Shown: positions 16,713 to 27,700 of the stretch, in pieces | Position numbering within the stretch: the first letter of the stretch is position 1 | Layout of the letters: every line of letters begins with the position of its first letter | The notes under the pieces: model-generated | Database searches by the model: none | What the model saw: the letters and a program-made list of their open reading frames with translations, nothing else | Told to the model about the DNA's origin: nothing | Source: Desulfobacteraceae bacterium | Lineage (GTDB): Bacteria > Desulfobacterota > Desulfobacteria > Desulfobacterales > Desulfococcaceae | DNA: 64,000 bases | Assembly: GCA_011390755.1 (NCBI GenBank) | Contig: JAABRU010000012.1 | Location: forward strand, 1-64,000 | Direction of reading: 5' to 3' | Translations under genes and position numbers: made by a program

Positions 16713-19700
16713 TCAATGCAGTCCGGCTGTTTTTCTGAGAATAAAAATCACCTCTTCCATACCGAGTTTTTCATCATTATTAATATCCGAATCCGGGAGG
16801 GTATCGGAAGCCAGTTCCGGGGGATTGGCGGAGGTCAGCACCTGCAGAAGAATCACTGCGTCTTTCAGGTCTGTATTTCTGTCTCCGTTTACATCGCATT
16901 TTGTGCAGGGCGTTCCGGCTGTCTGTTCTACGGTAAATTTCCAGGGTAAGGAATAGACCGTAGAATAAGAATCACAGTCAATAGATGCATAGATATTCAC
17001 GATATATGTTCCCTGTTCTGTGAATCCCTCATATTCGATTTGATATTTTCCATTATTATCCGGTTCCTGCAGAATAATTTTTGTCAGATCGGTAATGGGT
17101 TCTTCCGGATCACCGAATTCATAACAAGGAGGAAGGATTTCAGCCCATACTTCTTTTATCTCTTTTTCTGAGGTAATATCAGCGGCCCATATCAGGGCGG
17201 ATATATCACCGTTGAGAAGAATATTCTCATTTCCTTCATTGATAAACGGTGATGAACAACCGTGTCCGCCGTATCCGAATCCGATATAGATTTTGCTCAG
17301 CAGTTTGGCTTCATTTTCGTTTGCCACGCCGTCTCCGTTTCCGTCAGCCTGGCAGGTCTGGTAATCCGCCATCATATCCCGTCCAAGTCCGAAGGCCTGG
17401 TTCAGCGGTGCTCCGCCGAATACAGCCGACCAGAACTGGTAGGAAAAGGAAAGCCGTCCCATGCTCAGAAACCAGGCGTTCTGATCAGCGGATGCGCTGG
17501 TAAGGACAACCCTCTGCTTTTCCGGAGGTGCAGCAAGTCTGGAAATAAAACTGCCGGACTGGCAGGCATCATATACCACAATCACCCGTCCAGACATTGT
17601 TGTTTTTGTCTGCAGGTAATCCAGGTATCCTTTGAGATCTTCTTCACTGCCTTGTTCATCTGCATAGAGAATTTCAGAACCGCTGAGACGGAATTTATTA
17701 TCTCCCCCGTGATCTGCCAGAAAAAGCACCAGATCATCGGCATCTGCTGCCCAGTTTTTGATGGCATCAGCAAGTCCTGTTTTGGTGGGGATTCCGTCAG
17801 CCCCGTATTTGGAAGGCGGATCGGAACAGTCCGCGACAAGCGCGGCTGTATCATGGGTAAAATACTTTATTTTATCCCTTGCATACCTATGACACAAAAG
17901 AGTGCGGAAGGCAAAATCCCCGCACACTTTTGTCTGATCCCATATGTGATTACCGACAAAAGGCCCGCCACCGGCCACAACAATGGCCTTTGAATTCCGG
18001 GTGACAGTAATCTCAAAATTTGCTTTTACAGTCATGTCCTGCTCCATTTTCAGGGTGCAGGTATTTTCGCTTCCGGAACATGCCGTGCTTCCCTCCCATC
18101 CGGTAAAAGCATAGCCCGGACTGGCTGCTGCGGTCAGGGTAACCTCTCTTCCGTATTCATAAAGTGCGGCGCAGGACTCTTCTCCGCAATCAATCCCGCC
18201 TATATCACTCGTCACAGTACCCATGGCCTTAAATATATTCTCCACATCCAGCCTGCGCGGGGGTTCTTTTTCAAAATTGACAAAGACCTGGGTATTCTGT
18301 GTCATCTGCACATTGCATTGACTTGTCGAACCCTCACATCCGCCGCCGGACCAGTCTTTGAGCCGGTATCCGTACTGGGGTGCTGCGGAAAGGGTTACAG
18401 TCGTACCTGCCGGATAGGTATCAGCACAGTCAATCCCGCAACTGATTCCTGCAGGCTGGCTGCTCACAGCTCCGGTACTCATGCCGGTGGTGGTTACGGT
18501 AAGCGTGTAACTGGCTGTTTTTTCAAATGTGGCTGTGATGTTTTTATTTTCCGTCATTTTGACTGTGCAGTCTTCCTGTCCGGAGCATCCGCCGCCGGAC
18601 CAGCCCTGAAAAACACATCCGCTTTCTGCTGAGGCCGACAGGAGAACAGAGGAATTCCAATCATATATCTCAGTGCAGTCACTTCCGCAGGCAATCCCGC
18701 CGGTTCCCGCGGTTACGGTTCCGGTGCAGGTTCCGGTATTGATGATGTTCAGCGTATATTGCACCGGATGCTCGATATTGATGATTTCCACACTGCCCGG
18801 ATCTGAATGGACAATATAGAGTTTTGTGCCGTCCGGGGAAGCATCCGGATGAACAGGCCCGTTTCCGCCGGAAATGATGTTCTGAGAGGGCAGCAGTTGG
18901 GTATTTGTCAAAGTATCCAGCATTGTCAGTGTGCTGTCCCCGTAATTTACCGCGTAGAGAATCCCATTTACGATTTTCATTCCCTGGGGATTTTTTGCAC
19001 TGTCCAGAGAAACAGAACTTGTCATCGTATCTGAGACTGTATCAATGACCGAAATTTTGTCACCACCGGAAGAATTGTGGGAGATGTAAACATAGGAACC
19101 ATCGGCACGGCTCACCGCATCATAGGGTTTGTCTCCCACGGAAAGCGTTTTGACTAGGCTGTGATAATCCGGCGATGTGCTGTTCAGATCAATTACATAG
19201 ACTTTTCCCGTCCATGTTCCTGCCACATAGAGTTTGTTCTTGGCAATGGACATGCCCAGAGGATCAGCATCGGCTCCGAGGGAAATGACGGTTTCCGTTG
19301 TTTTTGCAGCAGTCTGAATTACGGTAATTTCATCACTGCCTGCGGAACAGACATAGATTTTCTGCCCGTCCGGGGAAACAATAACATTCTGGGGAGATGA
19401 ACTCACACTGACAGCCGCGGAATCTATGCTGTCACTGTCCGTATGGATGACAAACAGGGAATTCCGCGCACGGTCAAGCACATACAATTCCTGATAAGCC
19501 GGGTTATAAGCCAAAGCCGTGGCATCTTTGGTGCCGGTTCCGGGCAGGTTGATCTGACTGGTGATATAGGGAGCAGCATCCGACAGATTCATCACCAGCA
19601 CGCAGCCGTTCTGGCGACTGCTGACATATCCTTTCATGATTGTACCGGGAACCACGGCAATGTCAAAGGGCATGTTCAGCAGATAAGCGCCGGTGATAAC

Positions 19701-19787
19701 CGTGCCTTCATGCACCGGATTGGCATAGGCCGGGAGGGTGCAGAAGACAATGAGCAACAATACAATGGAAGTTCTGATTTTTTTCAT
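16713..19787 (-). CDS. Secreted C13-type peptidase with YVTN propeller and dockerin-like tail
   Basis: A 1024-residue exported protein. After a signal peptide (1-22) come seven YVTN/YncE-type blades (about 25-345), then three divergent InlB B-repeat domains (about 346-595, each with WSGGGC or WEGS and ANFE/ATFE). The clan CD peptidase follows (about 600-835): AIVVAGGGP start, catalytic ADHGG, catalytic DACQSGSF. A short Ig-like region leads to a dockerin-like tail with loops DVNGDRNTDLKDA and DINNDEKLGMEE and the end ILRKTAGLH. It faces the Nudix gene and is the first-listed member of the array. The partner or substrate is unknown. Confidence 0.85.
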   Translation of the reverse strand: MKKIRTSIVLLLIVFCTLPAYANPVHEGTVITGAYLLNMPFDIAVVPGTIMKGYVSSRQNGCVLVMNLSDAAPYITSQINLPGTGTKDATALAYNPAYQELYVLDRARNSLFVIHTDSDSIDSAAVSVSSSPQNVIVSPDGQKIYVCSAGSDEITVIQTAAKTTETVISLGADADPLGMSIAKNKLYVAGTWTGKVYVIDLNSTSPDYHSLVKTLSVGDKPYDAVSRADGSYVYISHNSSGGDKISVIDTVSDTMTSSVSLDSAKNPQGMKIVNGILYAVNYGDSTLTMLDTLTNTQLLPSQNIISGGNGPVHPDASPDGTKLYIVHSDPGSVEIINIEHPVQYTLNIINTGTCTGTVTAGTGGIACGSDCTEIYDWNSSVLLSASAESGCVFQGWSGGGCSGQEDCTVKMTENKNITATFEKTASYTLTVTTTGMSTGAVSSQPAGISCGIDCADTYPAGTTVTLSAAPQYGYRLKDWSGGGCEGSTSQCNVQMTQNTQVFVNFEKEPPRRLDVENIFKAMGTVTSDIGGIDCGEESCAALYEYGREVTLTAAASPGYAFTGWEGSTACSGSENTCTLKMEQDMTVKANFEITVTRNSKAIVVAGGGPFVGNHIWDQTKVCGDFAFRTLLCHRYARDKIKYFTHDTAALVADCSDPPSKYGADGIPTKTGLADAIKNWAADADDLVLFLADHGGDNKFRLSGSEILYADEQGSEEDLKGYLDYLQTKTTMSGRVIVVYDACQSGSFISRLAAPPEKQRVVLTSASADQNAWFLSMGRLSFSYQFWSAVFGGAPLNQAFGLGRDMMADYQTCQADGNGDGVANENEAKLLSKIYIGFGYGGHGCSSPFINEGNENILLNGDISALIWAADITSEKEIKEVWAEILPPCYEFGDPEEPITDLTKIILQEPDNNGKYQIEYEGFTEQGTYIVNIYASIDCDSYSTVYSLPWKFTVEQTAGTPCTKCDVNGDRNTDLKDAVILLQVLTSANPPELASDTLPDSDINNDEKLGMEEVIFILRKTAGLH

Positions 19788-19810
19788 TTTTTTTCCTTTC
19801 TCGTTACGGG

Positions 19811-19961
19811 GCTCTGCCCCAATGCCGTTAAATTAAGGATTTTCCGGAGTGCCAAAATGAAGTGAAACGGAATTTTGGCCGGATTTTCCCAGTCATTTCA
19901 GTGTCCCAAACTTTCAGTTCAGGACTCCCCTGCCCTTAAACTAATGCCATTGAGGCAGAGC
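19811..19961. mobile_element. CAATGNCATT-type MITE-like element, copy 1
   Basis: About 150 bp with ends GGCTCTGCCCCAATGCCGTT and, inverted, GGCTCTGCCTCAATGGCATT. Inside, GGAGTGCCAAAATG, ACGGAATTTTGGC and CCCAAACTTTCAGTTC recur in every copy and form two inner hairpins. Other copies: 24570-24645 (half), 33171-33321, 42894-43018, 48730-48883. It fills the gap between the first two large protease genes. Confidence 0.7.
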
Positions 19962-19978
19962 CTGGGAACGAGTCAATT

Positions 19979-22900
19979 TTACAGTCCTGCTGTTTTCCGT
20001 AAAACAAACACAGCCTCGGCAATCCCGATTTTTCCGTCTGTATTCACATCCGCCGCCGTGCTGATATTCTGCCCGCTCATGTCCTCCCCCGCGCATATTT
20101 TCAGGGAGAGGACGGCATCGGCAAGGGTGACATCCCCGTCCCCGTTCACGTCACCTGGCGACACGTTGACATCTGTCCTTACAGGTGCGGACTGCGCCAC
20201 GTTGCCGAACTGGTCTTTGATGTAAAAGCTGAGAATGTACTGACCTTTTTCCGTGAATTTGTCATAAGTACCGGTATAGGTCAGGTCATCGTCATTATCC
20301 GAAAGGTTGAAGAATTCCAGTTCGATGTTCTGGTAGTTCCCGCCGGTGTCCGGTATGTATCCGGGCGGCTGCACTGTACCCCATACTCTTTTCATGCGGG
20401 CGTTGGTGGCGAGGGTGAAGGATACGGATGTGCCGGACAGCGGCCCTTTTTCCAGTGAGAGAATTTCCGGCCAGGGTGCGCCCGTGGCAAAATCACCGCC
20501 CAGGCGGAGGGTGGCCGTGAGCATTCCGTCATTATCATCATATTTCCCGTCCCCGTTGTCGTCCAGCTGCGGGGTCTGGTAGAAGGTGAGGTTGGATTCC
20601 TGCAGGCGGCGGACGGATTTGGAGAATGCCTGGTGGATTGTGCTGTTTTCAAAGAGATAACGGAGAAAATGGTGGGTGAAACTGTCGGAACCGTAGTTGT
20701 CGTAATTGACAATATGGTCGGAGGCCGAGGTGATGACAATTCTGCCCGGCTTTTTCAGGCGGGACATGAAGGCCCCGGAATAGCAGGATTCGTTGATGAC
20801 AATGACCTGTCCGCCGGTTTCGTTTTCGTATGTGTTCAGCATGGCATTGAGATCATCCGCGTAAAGGATTTCTCCGGGGGAAATCATAAAAGAGGGACCT
20901 TTTATGCCGTCGTCCGCATAGCCGTGATCTATGATGTAAAGATACAGCGGGGTTCCGGGCGTGTATGCTTTTACAGCCCGGTCAGTGATGGCGTATTCCA
21001 GATCGGCCACGGTAAGGTTGCGGTCCTCATCGGGCATGGGACGGTCCACAATATGGTCGTCATAACCGTCCCCGTTGAAATCATTCCATTTTTCCGGGGA
21101 CATGAAAAAGATGTCGGTGTTTTTGAAGCCTCTGGAACTGAAAATGCGGTAAACAGATGTGGCGAGTTCCTTTGTGGTTTTCCACAGGGGGTTGGTCTGG
21201 GCGGCTCCGCCTCCGGCCAGGAGGATTAGGTGGCCGGGGGATTGGGTGGTGGTGGGAAAAGATATCCTATTCAATCCGTATCCTCCTGCCCAGATTGAAT
21301 TGTCCGAAGTTTGGACAAGAGAATAAATGACGTTTGAAGATAAATTACTATTGTTGATATTGTAAATAGTCCATTGATCGGTTTTGTAGTCAAATTGAAC
21401 CAAACCATCCGCTGTTCCGACCCATAATGCTCCATCTGTTGTTTGGAGAAGTGAATAAACGATATTGGAAGGCAATCCGCTGTTATCGGGACGATAAACA
21501 CGCCATTGATTTTTATTGAAGTCAAACTGCGCCAGTCCCCCCGCTGTTCCTGCCCATAAGGCTCCATCAGATGTTTGGAGAAGTGCTTGAACCCAATTGT
21601 CAGGCAATTCGCTGTTACCAGTGTTGTAAATAGTCCATTGATTACTGTCATAATCAAACCTTGCCAGACCTCCGTTATATGTTCCTATCCATAAAGTTCC
21701 ATCGGATGTTTGGAAAAGTGCTTCAACTGAAATGGAAGGCAATTCGCTGTTGTCGGTATTGTAAACAGTCCATTGGTTTGCATCATAATCAAACCGTGCC
21801 AAACCGCCGAAAAAACCAGGAGGTGCAGCCCAAATTCCCCCTGTTCCTACCCATACGGCTCCGTCTGATGCCTGGATAAGAGCAGTAACTTCATCGAAAG
21901 GCAACCCGCTGTTTCTGGTATCGTAAACAGTCCATTGGTCAGTGTCACGGTCAAACCGTACCAGCCCACCCATTTGTCCCGCCCATACGGCTCCATCGGA
22001 TGTTTGGAGAAGTGCTTCAAACAAATAGTTGGGATCGTAAGCAGTCCATTGGTTTGCATCATAATCAAATCGTCCTATTCCATGATTTGTTCCAGCCCAT
22101 AAGGCTCCGTCGCTTGTTTGGAGAAATGAATAAACCTGATTATCAGGCAATCCGTTGCTACTGATATTGTAAACCATCCATTGTTTGTTTCCATAGTCAA
22201 ACCGTATAATATATCCGAATCCTCCTGTTAGTATTGTTCCATCATATGGTTGGGCAATCGCATGACCACTGATAGTCCCATAAACCGTTGTCCATTGTTT
22301 TTTGTCATAATCAAATTGAGTAAGATAAACCCTTCCTGATGCCCATACAGTTCCATCGGATGTCTGGAGGAGTGAATAAACATCATTACTTGGGATTTCA
22401 CTATTATCTGTGTTGTAAACAGTCCATTGATTATTGCCGTAATCAAACCGTACCAGACCGTAGAATAATGTTCCTGCCCAGATGGCTCCATCGGTTGTTT
22501 GGAGAAGTGAGTAAACGTAGTTAGTGATATTGTAAAGCCTCCATTGATTTGCTTCATAATCAAACCGTACCAGACCACTTTGTGTTCCCGCCCATACTGC
22601 ACCATCTGATGCTTGGAGAAGTGCGGTAACTTCACTGTGAGGCAATCCGCTGTTGCCGGTATTGTAAACAGTCCATTGGTTTGTCTCATAATCAAACCGT
22701 ACCAGACCGCCCTTTGTTCCTGCCCAGATAGCTCCGTCTGATGTATGGAGAAGTGTGAAAACAAAATCAGAAGGCAATTCACTGTTGCCAGTATTGTAAA
22801 CAGTCCACTGGTCATTGTCATAATCAAACCTTACCAAACCGCCAGATGCTCCAATCCATATTTTCCCGTCAGATAACTGAATAAGAGATTGTACTGCTGT

Positions 22901-23407
22901 TCCCGGTATTTCATTAATATAAATTTTTTTCTCATTTGTAATCGTGTTCAGTCTGATCAGCCCTCCTCCGGTGGCGACCCATAAAATATCCTTGTCTCTG
23001 TTATCCGGCATAATTGACATCACATCATCAGTATTTGTATAGACGCTGAAAACTGCATTTTTGGGATCGAATATACTTGATGAAACCGTTATTGTCTTTG
23101 ACACAAACCCGAAATCATCCAGCGCATCAAAAACAGTCAGCCTTACGGTAAACTGCCCCGACTCCCTGTAATAATGACTGTCTTTCACCAAAGAGGATGT
23201 TCCCCCGTCCCCGAAGCCCCACACATAGGAATAGGGAGCCGTGCCGCCGCTCACGACGGCCTCAAATTCCACCTCAAGGGGCAGAACTGCCTGATCCGGA
23301 ACAGTTTTAATCTGAACGCTTATTTCCCCCTGCGCTATGGCCGGGCAGAGGGTGAGGATGGTGACTGCCGTGAACAGTGTTCTGAAAAGTAATGATGTTT
23401 TTTGCAT
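19979..23407 (-). CDS. Secreted C13-type peptidase with PKD and 14-blade two-component-regulator propeller
   Basis: A 1142-residue exported protein: signal peptide (1-26), a PKD domain (about 30-110, YVWGFGDGG), then fourteen units of the two-component-regulator propeller type (about 120-760, SDGAVWAGTxxGLVRFDY), enough for two seven-bladed propellers. The peptidase (about 765-1000) has LYIIDHGYADDG and INESCYSGAF, the variant HG and ESC motifs of one sub-branch of this array. An Ig-like piece (VWGTVQPPGYIPD) and a two-loop dockerin-like tail (DVNGDGDVTLADA, DVNTDGKIGIAEA, ending LRKTAGL) close it. It is the close paralogue of the gene at 52546-55995. Confidence 0.85.
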   Translation of the reverse strand: MQKTSLLFRTLFTAVTILTLCPAIAQGEISVQIKTVPDQAVLPLEVEFEAVVSGGTAPYSYVWGFGDGGTSSLVKDSHYYRESGQFTVRLTVFDALDDFGFVSKTITVSSSIFDPKNAVFSVYTNTDDVMSIMPDNRDKDILWVATGGGLIRLNTITNEKKIYINEIPGTAVQSLIQLSDGKIWIGASGGLVRFDYDNDQWTVYNTGNSELPSDFVFTLLHTSDGAIWAGTKGGLVRFDYETNQWTVYNTGNSGLPHSEVTALLQASDGAVWAGTQSGLVRFDYEANQWRLYNITNYVYSLLQTTDGAIWAGTLFYGLVRFDYGNNQWTVYNTDNSEIPSNDVYSLLQTSDGTVWASGRVYLTQFDYDKKQWTTVYGTISGHAIAQPYDGTILTGGFGYIIRFDYGNKQWMVYNISSNGLPDNQVYSFLQTSDGALWAGTNHGIGRFDYDANQWTAYDPNYLFEALLQTSDGAVWAGQMGGLVRFDRDTDQWTVYDTRNSGLPFDEVTALIQASDGAVWVGTGGIWAAPPGFFGGLARFDYDANQWTVYNTDNSELPSISVEALFQTSDGTLWIGTYNGGLARFDYDSNQWTIYNTGNSELPDNWVQALLQTSDGALWAGTAGGLAQFDFNKNQWRVYRPDNSGLPSNIVYSLLQTTDGALWVGTADGLVQFDYKTDQWTIYNINNSNLSSNVIYSLVQTSDNSIWAGGYGLNRISFPTTTQSPGHLILLAGGGAAQTNPLWKTTKELATSVYRIFSSRGFKNTDIFFMSPEKWNDFNGDGYDDHIVDRPMPDEDRNLTVADLEYAITDRAVKAYTPGTPLYLYIIDHGYADDGIKGPSFMISPGEILYADDLNAMLNTYENETGGQVIVINESCYSGAFMSRLKKPGRIVITSASDHIVNYDNYGSDSFTHHFLRYLFENSTIHQAFSKSVRRLQESNLTFYQTPQLDDNGDGKYDDNDGMLTATLRLGGDFATGAPWPEILSLEKGPLSGTSVSFTLATNARMKRVWGTVQPPGYIPDTGGNYQNIELEFFNLSDNDDDLTYTGTYDKFTEKGQYILSFYIKDQFGNVAQSAPVRTDVNVSPGDVNGDGDVTLADAVLSLKICAGEDMSGQNISTAADVNTDGKIGIAEAVFVLRKTAGL

Positions 23408-23426
23408 AAGATTCTCCTTTTTAATT

Positions 23427-23745
23427 GTTGTTGTCTGAACCCGGATTCACGGGATGAAAGGATTCCCCCGGATTTTTAATTGTCTGAACACGATTTTAAG
23501 GATTCACAGGATGGACAGGATTTCCGGTTTATCAATGGATTTGAATCAGTCCAAAAATCCTGACCATCCTATAACATCCTGCATAATCGTGTTCAGACAG
23601 TTTACGGGACGCGGAGCATCCGCCCGGCGTTCCCACGCGGGAGCGTGGGAACGAGCGAACCCGGATTCACAGGATAAAAGGATTTAGAATTTTTTTATCC
23701 GGGTCAATCCGCAAATCTTGGGAATCCCGGTTCAGACATGGGAAT
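23427..23745. repeat. GTCTGAAC-type nested hairpin spacer
   Basis: The spacer upstream of the preceding gene consists of paired arms: GTCTGAACCCGGATTCACGG ... AATCCCGGTTCAGAC and TGAACACGATTTTAAGGATT ... AATCGTGTTCA. A GGCGTTCCCACGCGGGAGCG hairpin lies between. The same arms recur at 29070, 33690, 38740, 48210, 52155 and 56030. No gene is visible. Confidence 0.65.
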
Positions 23746-23750
23746 ACAGA

Positions 23751-23860
23751 ACTACAGGGATTTTTTATAAAAAAGGATTCTTTCCGCAATCCTTTCTTAA
23801 ATAAATCCCTACAGTTTACAGGATTTTCCGCAATCCTTTCTTATAAAAAATCCCTGTAGT
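23751..23860. mobile_element. Palindromic element with 19-bp perfect ends (hairpin E, copy 1)
   Basis: ACTACAGGGATTTTTTATA at the left is exactly inverted at 23842-23860. The interior repeats GGATTCTTTCCGCAATCC-like arms. A shorter relative lies at 56360-56435. No coding capacity. Confidence 0.65.
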
Positions 23861-23956
23861 TATCAACCGGATACGATCTGCATTCCCGCGTGAAAAGCGG
23901 GAACAGGAGAAATTATAATGAATCACAGTTCAGACAGAGTCGGAAGATGACACAGA

Positions 23957-24565
23957 TTATGCCCTGTTTTTCTTCCCGGCGCATTTGTCAATCCACGCAT
24001 GAACCTCCTCAAGGGATTCAAAGACAAAGAGTTTCTCCCCCAGCCGCACCAGATCCTTTGCATCCAGTTTTTTCAGCTTCGGGGATTCCTTTGACACCGT
24101 GGATCGGAATTTCCTGGCTATCAGTCGGGCCAGAAGATTCACCTGCCCGGTCTTTTCACCCTGCTCTTTCCCCCGTTTTTCTCCCCGTTTTTCCCCCCGT
24201 TTTTCCCCCCGTTTTTCTCCCACCAGAACTCCCCTTTTGAAACCTATCCGCTCCACACTTGTCACATACGGCATTTTTTCCTCCTTTTCCAGGGATGCAA
24301 GTTCCTCCCAGAACAGATTTTCCTCTTTTCCCGGCAGATTCATCACCCAGTCAATGAACCGGAACAGGTTTATGACATCCTGCCGGGAAAAGCCTTTCTG
24401 ATAAAGATGTCTCACAATTTCCAGTTTCTCACGTCTGCGGCTGTGCCGCTTTCCCCTTCTGCCGGTCTGCTGTGCCGCCAGATGTGCCAGCACCACGACC
24501 GCAAAGGGATTGGTGCTTTTTTTCAGTTCCTCTGTCCGACCTGCATAATCGGACAGGTTCACCAC
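23957..24565 (-). CDS. RpnC/YadD-type protein fragment (N-terminus lost)
   Basis: A 202-residue frame matching the C-terminal two thirds of the RpnC/YadD (transposase_31-like, PD-(D/E)XK) family: NPFAVVVLAHLAAQQTG, then LEIVRHLYQKGFSRQDVINL, a GEKRGEKRG tandem run, and a DUF4351-like end (ARLIARKFRSTVSKESPKL ... LGEKLFVFESLEEVHAW). The nuclease domain that should precede it is absent. The frame opens with a GTG just after a half copy of the CAATG-type element, and an in-frame stop lies within that element. It is therefore a truncated gene, possibly not expressed. Confidence 0.6.
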   Translation of the reverse strand: MVNLSDYAGRTEELKKSTNPFAVVVLAHLAAQQTGRRGKRHSRRREKLEIVRHLYQKGFSRQDVINLFRFIDWVMNLPGKEENLFWEELASLEKEEKMPYVTSVERIGFKRGVLVGEKRGEKRGEKRGEKRGKEQGEKTGQVNLLARLIARKFRSTVSKESPKLKKLDAKDLVRLGEKLFVFESLEEVHAWIDKCAGKKNRA

Positions 24566-24569
24566 CGGA

Positions 24570-24645
24570 AAGCGGAAATCCGGCCAAAATTCCGTTTCAC
24601 TTCATTTTGGCACTCCGGAAAATCCTTAACTTAACGGCATTGACG
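24570..24645. mobile_element. CAATGNCATT-type element, half copy
   Basis: Bases matching the GGCCAAAATTCCGTTTCA ... CACTCCGGAAAATCCTTAAC half of the 19811-19961 element, with the other half missing. The remaining half abuts the truncated RpnC/YadD-type frame, so the deletion of the gene's 5' end and of the element's other half were probably one event. Confidence 0.55.
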
Positions 24646-24712
24646 CGGGAGCGTAGGAACGGGCGAAACATCCTGTCAATCCTGCATAATCCTGTTCAGA
24701 CAATATCCCGGT

Positions 24713-27700
24713 TCACAGCCCTGCGGTTTTCCGCAAAACAAACACGGCCTCTTCCAGACCGATTTTTTTATCATTGCCGATGGCAGCTTCTTTGCTGATT
24801 TCCCCGGTTTGCTTATTGCAAAGCAGTTGCAGAACAACAATCACATCCGCCAGATTCACCTTTCCGTCATTGTTCACATCTCCGGGCTGAATGCTTCCTT
24901 CTGCGCCGATATACTCAATTTTCGGTTCTGCGGTCTCAAATTCCGCATCTTCAGCCATGAGGATGATTTTATAAATGCCGGACAGGTACAGCCCGCTCAG
25001 ATTTCCTTCATATTTTCCTGTGGCCGGGTTATACGTCAGTTCGGTTTCCTCCCAGGTGACTGTGCTGTCTCCGCCTGTAATGTCGCTGTCCGGGGGGATA
25101 ATTTGCGCCCATACTCTTTGCAGATTAGCCTGTCCCATATGCACTTCCGCACTCAGGAAAGCTGTGGAAGTTCCCTTTGCCAGCAGAGAGGGAAGGGAGA
25201 CTTCCCCGATTTCCGGGCGCTGTCCCCAACTGAGTGTGCCTCCCAGATAAATCCTGGAAGCCAGCAGGCCATCGGATGTGTCGGGCTTCCGGTCCCCGTT
25301 GTCATCCAGCTGGGGAGAGGGATAGCCCAGGGAGATCATTTCTTTCCGGGCCGTGTCAAAGGCTTTTTTCAGATTATCCCCTTCCCGGAGTTTGGAAAAC
25401 AGATACCGGGAAAAGGAAATGCGGCCCGAAATGTCGGTATTGTAGATTTCATTGCCTGCGCTGGTCAGAATCACCCGGTTCTGTCCGCTCAGTACCGGAA
25501 TGAAATTGCCGGAATAGCAGGATTCCAGAATAAAAACCACAGGACAGCCTGCTGCGGTCTGCAATGTGTTTATGGCTCCTGCAATCTGGGAGGCTGTGAG
25601 ATACACATTGTTCAGCACCTCAAATTTTTCATCCCTGAATCCGTGTCCCTGCAAAAAGACAAAAAGCGGTGTGCGGGAGTCCAGAACTCCGGCATATTGG
25701 TTTTCAAGGGCATGGACAAAATCATCCGGACTCGGAACACTGTCATCCACCACAGGGTCAGGAATTTTATCGTAATTGATGTCTATCATCTGGGAATTGA
25801 TCATATACCAGATCATGTCATTGGTATATCCGCAGGATTTGAAATCCCGGTAGGCCCGTACTGTCAGTTTTTCCGTCAGATCCCAGTAACTGTTGCCCTG
25901 CTCAGCCTGACCTCCGGCCAGCATGAGGATTCTCCCGGAATCCGTATCTACCGGCAGTTCCAGGAATCCGCTTTCGCATCCGGTATAACGGTCATTTCCC
26001 ATCCAGTAGGCTTTGACTTTCCAGATGCCGCTTTGGGGAAAAAAGGAACCTGTGATCTGATAAGCACCGTCTCCGTCTGTATAGACCGTATATTCCGACA
26101 TCCGGGTTCCTTCCCGGAAAAACAGCAGTTTTACCGGCTCATAGGCCAGGGTCGGTCTGAGTTTTCCGCTCACAGTATAATCCTCATCCACCGAGGGCAA
26201 CTGACTGCTTTCCCGCAGACAGGTGAGAACCGGTCTGCCTTTTTCCACTGTAAAATAACGGAACTCACTGACCTGAAGATCGGAGTTGTCATCCCGCCAC
26301 TGTGCGCTGATTTCATAGGTTCCCATATCCAATGTGGAAATCCACTGGGTATCTGAAAAATTTCCCCCGGTTCCGGTGCTGAGATTCCGGGTCAGCAGAC
26401 TGCCTGTGTCCAGATTTTCAAGGTTCAGCGTCACCGTTCTGCCGGACAGGGGCGGCAGGATGGCTCCGTATATTTCCGCCGGGGTTCCAAAGGGAATCTC
26501 TGTTTCCCCCACTTCCGCATAAATGCCTTCCTCATTTACGGGCAGAATCGTGAGATTCAGGGGGATTTTTTTAAAAGGGGAACTGCCGCTGTTCCATACA
26601 TTCTGCATCAGCAGGGTAAAGGGCATATCTCCGGTGGGCGTAAGGGTTCCTGCCGTGATTTCCAGTATCACCGAAGCCGGGGGAATCAGTCCGGAAAGGC
26701 TGGCTCCCTGTGCAGTGCCGTCTGTGTAAAAAGTGTAGGAAATGCCATAGGGCAGTCCTTCGCACGACAGGTTGAGGGTTCCGGTAAAAGACTGCGCGGG
26801 AAGCAGTTGGAAATAAAAGCGGACAGTGGAACCCCGGTTGAGCATCAGGGACGGGTCTGTAATCAGGCGGCATTCAAAATGACAGGGAGAAACCGGGGAA
26901 GCAGAGACAATATTGGAAAAATTCTGACTTTCCACGCCGTTCAGCACAGAGCGGACTTTGTAGAAATAGGTTTTCTCCATATCCGGAACCGTGTCGGCAT
27001 ACACGATTTTTCCGTATGAAAGATAAGATATATCAATGTGTTCGGAGTTGATGGGATAGAAAATGCCGTTTTCCGTTTCACTGCGGTAAAGGTTGTATGT
27101 AACGCCCGAAGGAGAAGGGATGTAGTCCCATTTCAGGGAGACTTTGCCGTCTGAGGCGGAAGTGTGGGTTAAGCCTTCGGGATCAGGCGGATATGTGACA
27201 GAAAAGGCAAGTGTGATCTGGTCAGAAATTGCGGCTGCTGTCCAGTTTCCGGCTGCATCGGAAAAACGGACATAAACGGTTTTCAGTCCCTCGCCGGATG
27301 TGAGTGTCCAGGCTGCGGATGTGCTGTAAGTGACAGGAGATGACCAGTTGACATTGTCATTGGAAAATTTCATCTGTGACAGGCCAGAACCGGAATCTGC
27401 TGCGGAAATGCTGAGCGTGACATTTGGGGAATCAGTGGAGGATGCGCCGCTGCTGATGCTGATGGTTCCGGTCGGGGGAACAGTGTCAGTTTTAAAGGGG
27501 CCGATGTGGAGAGTGGTGCTGGCATTGCCCGCGTTGTCAACAGTGCGGATATGAAAATAATGACTGCTTCCGTCTGCAAGAGCAGGTGATGTAATTTGGG
27601 TCTGCGCTGTTTCAACCGTGTTATCCGGCACAGTGGAGGCAGAGGTGTCAAAAACATATGAATATCCGGCTACTCCGGAGCCGCTGTCCGTGCCTGCATT

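Noticed and set aside
22228-22827. Repetitive frames in the propeller regions (also 54726-55424)
   Set aside because: They are shifted frames of the propeller repeats and inherit their periodicity.
24809-26356. 515-codon open frame on the plus strand
   Set aside because: It lies entirely opposite the 24713-29047 protease gene, has no ribosome binding site or recognisable domain, and its composition mirrors the coding strand.
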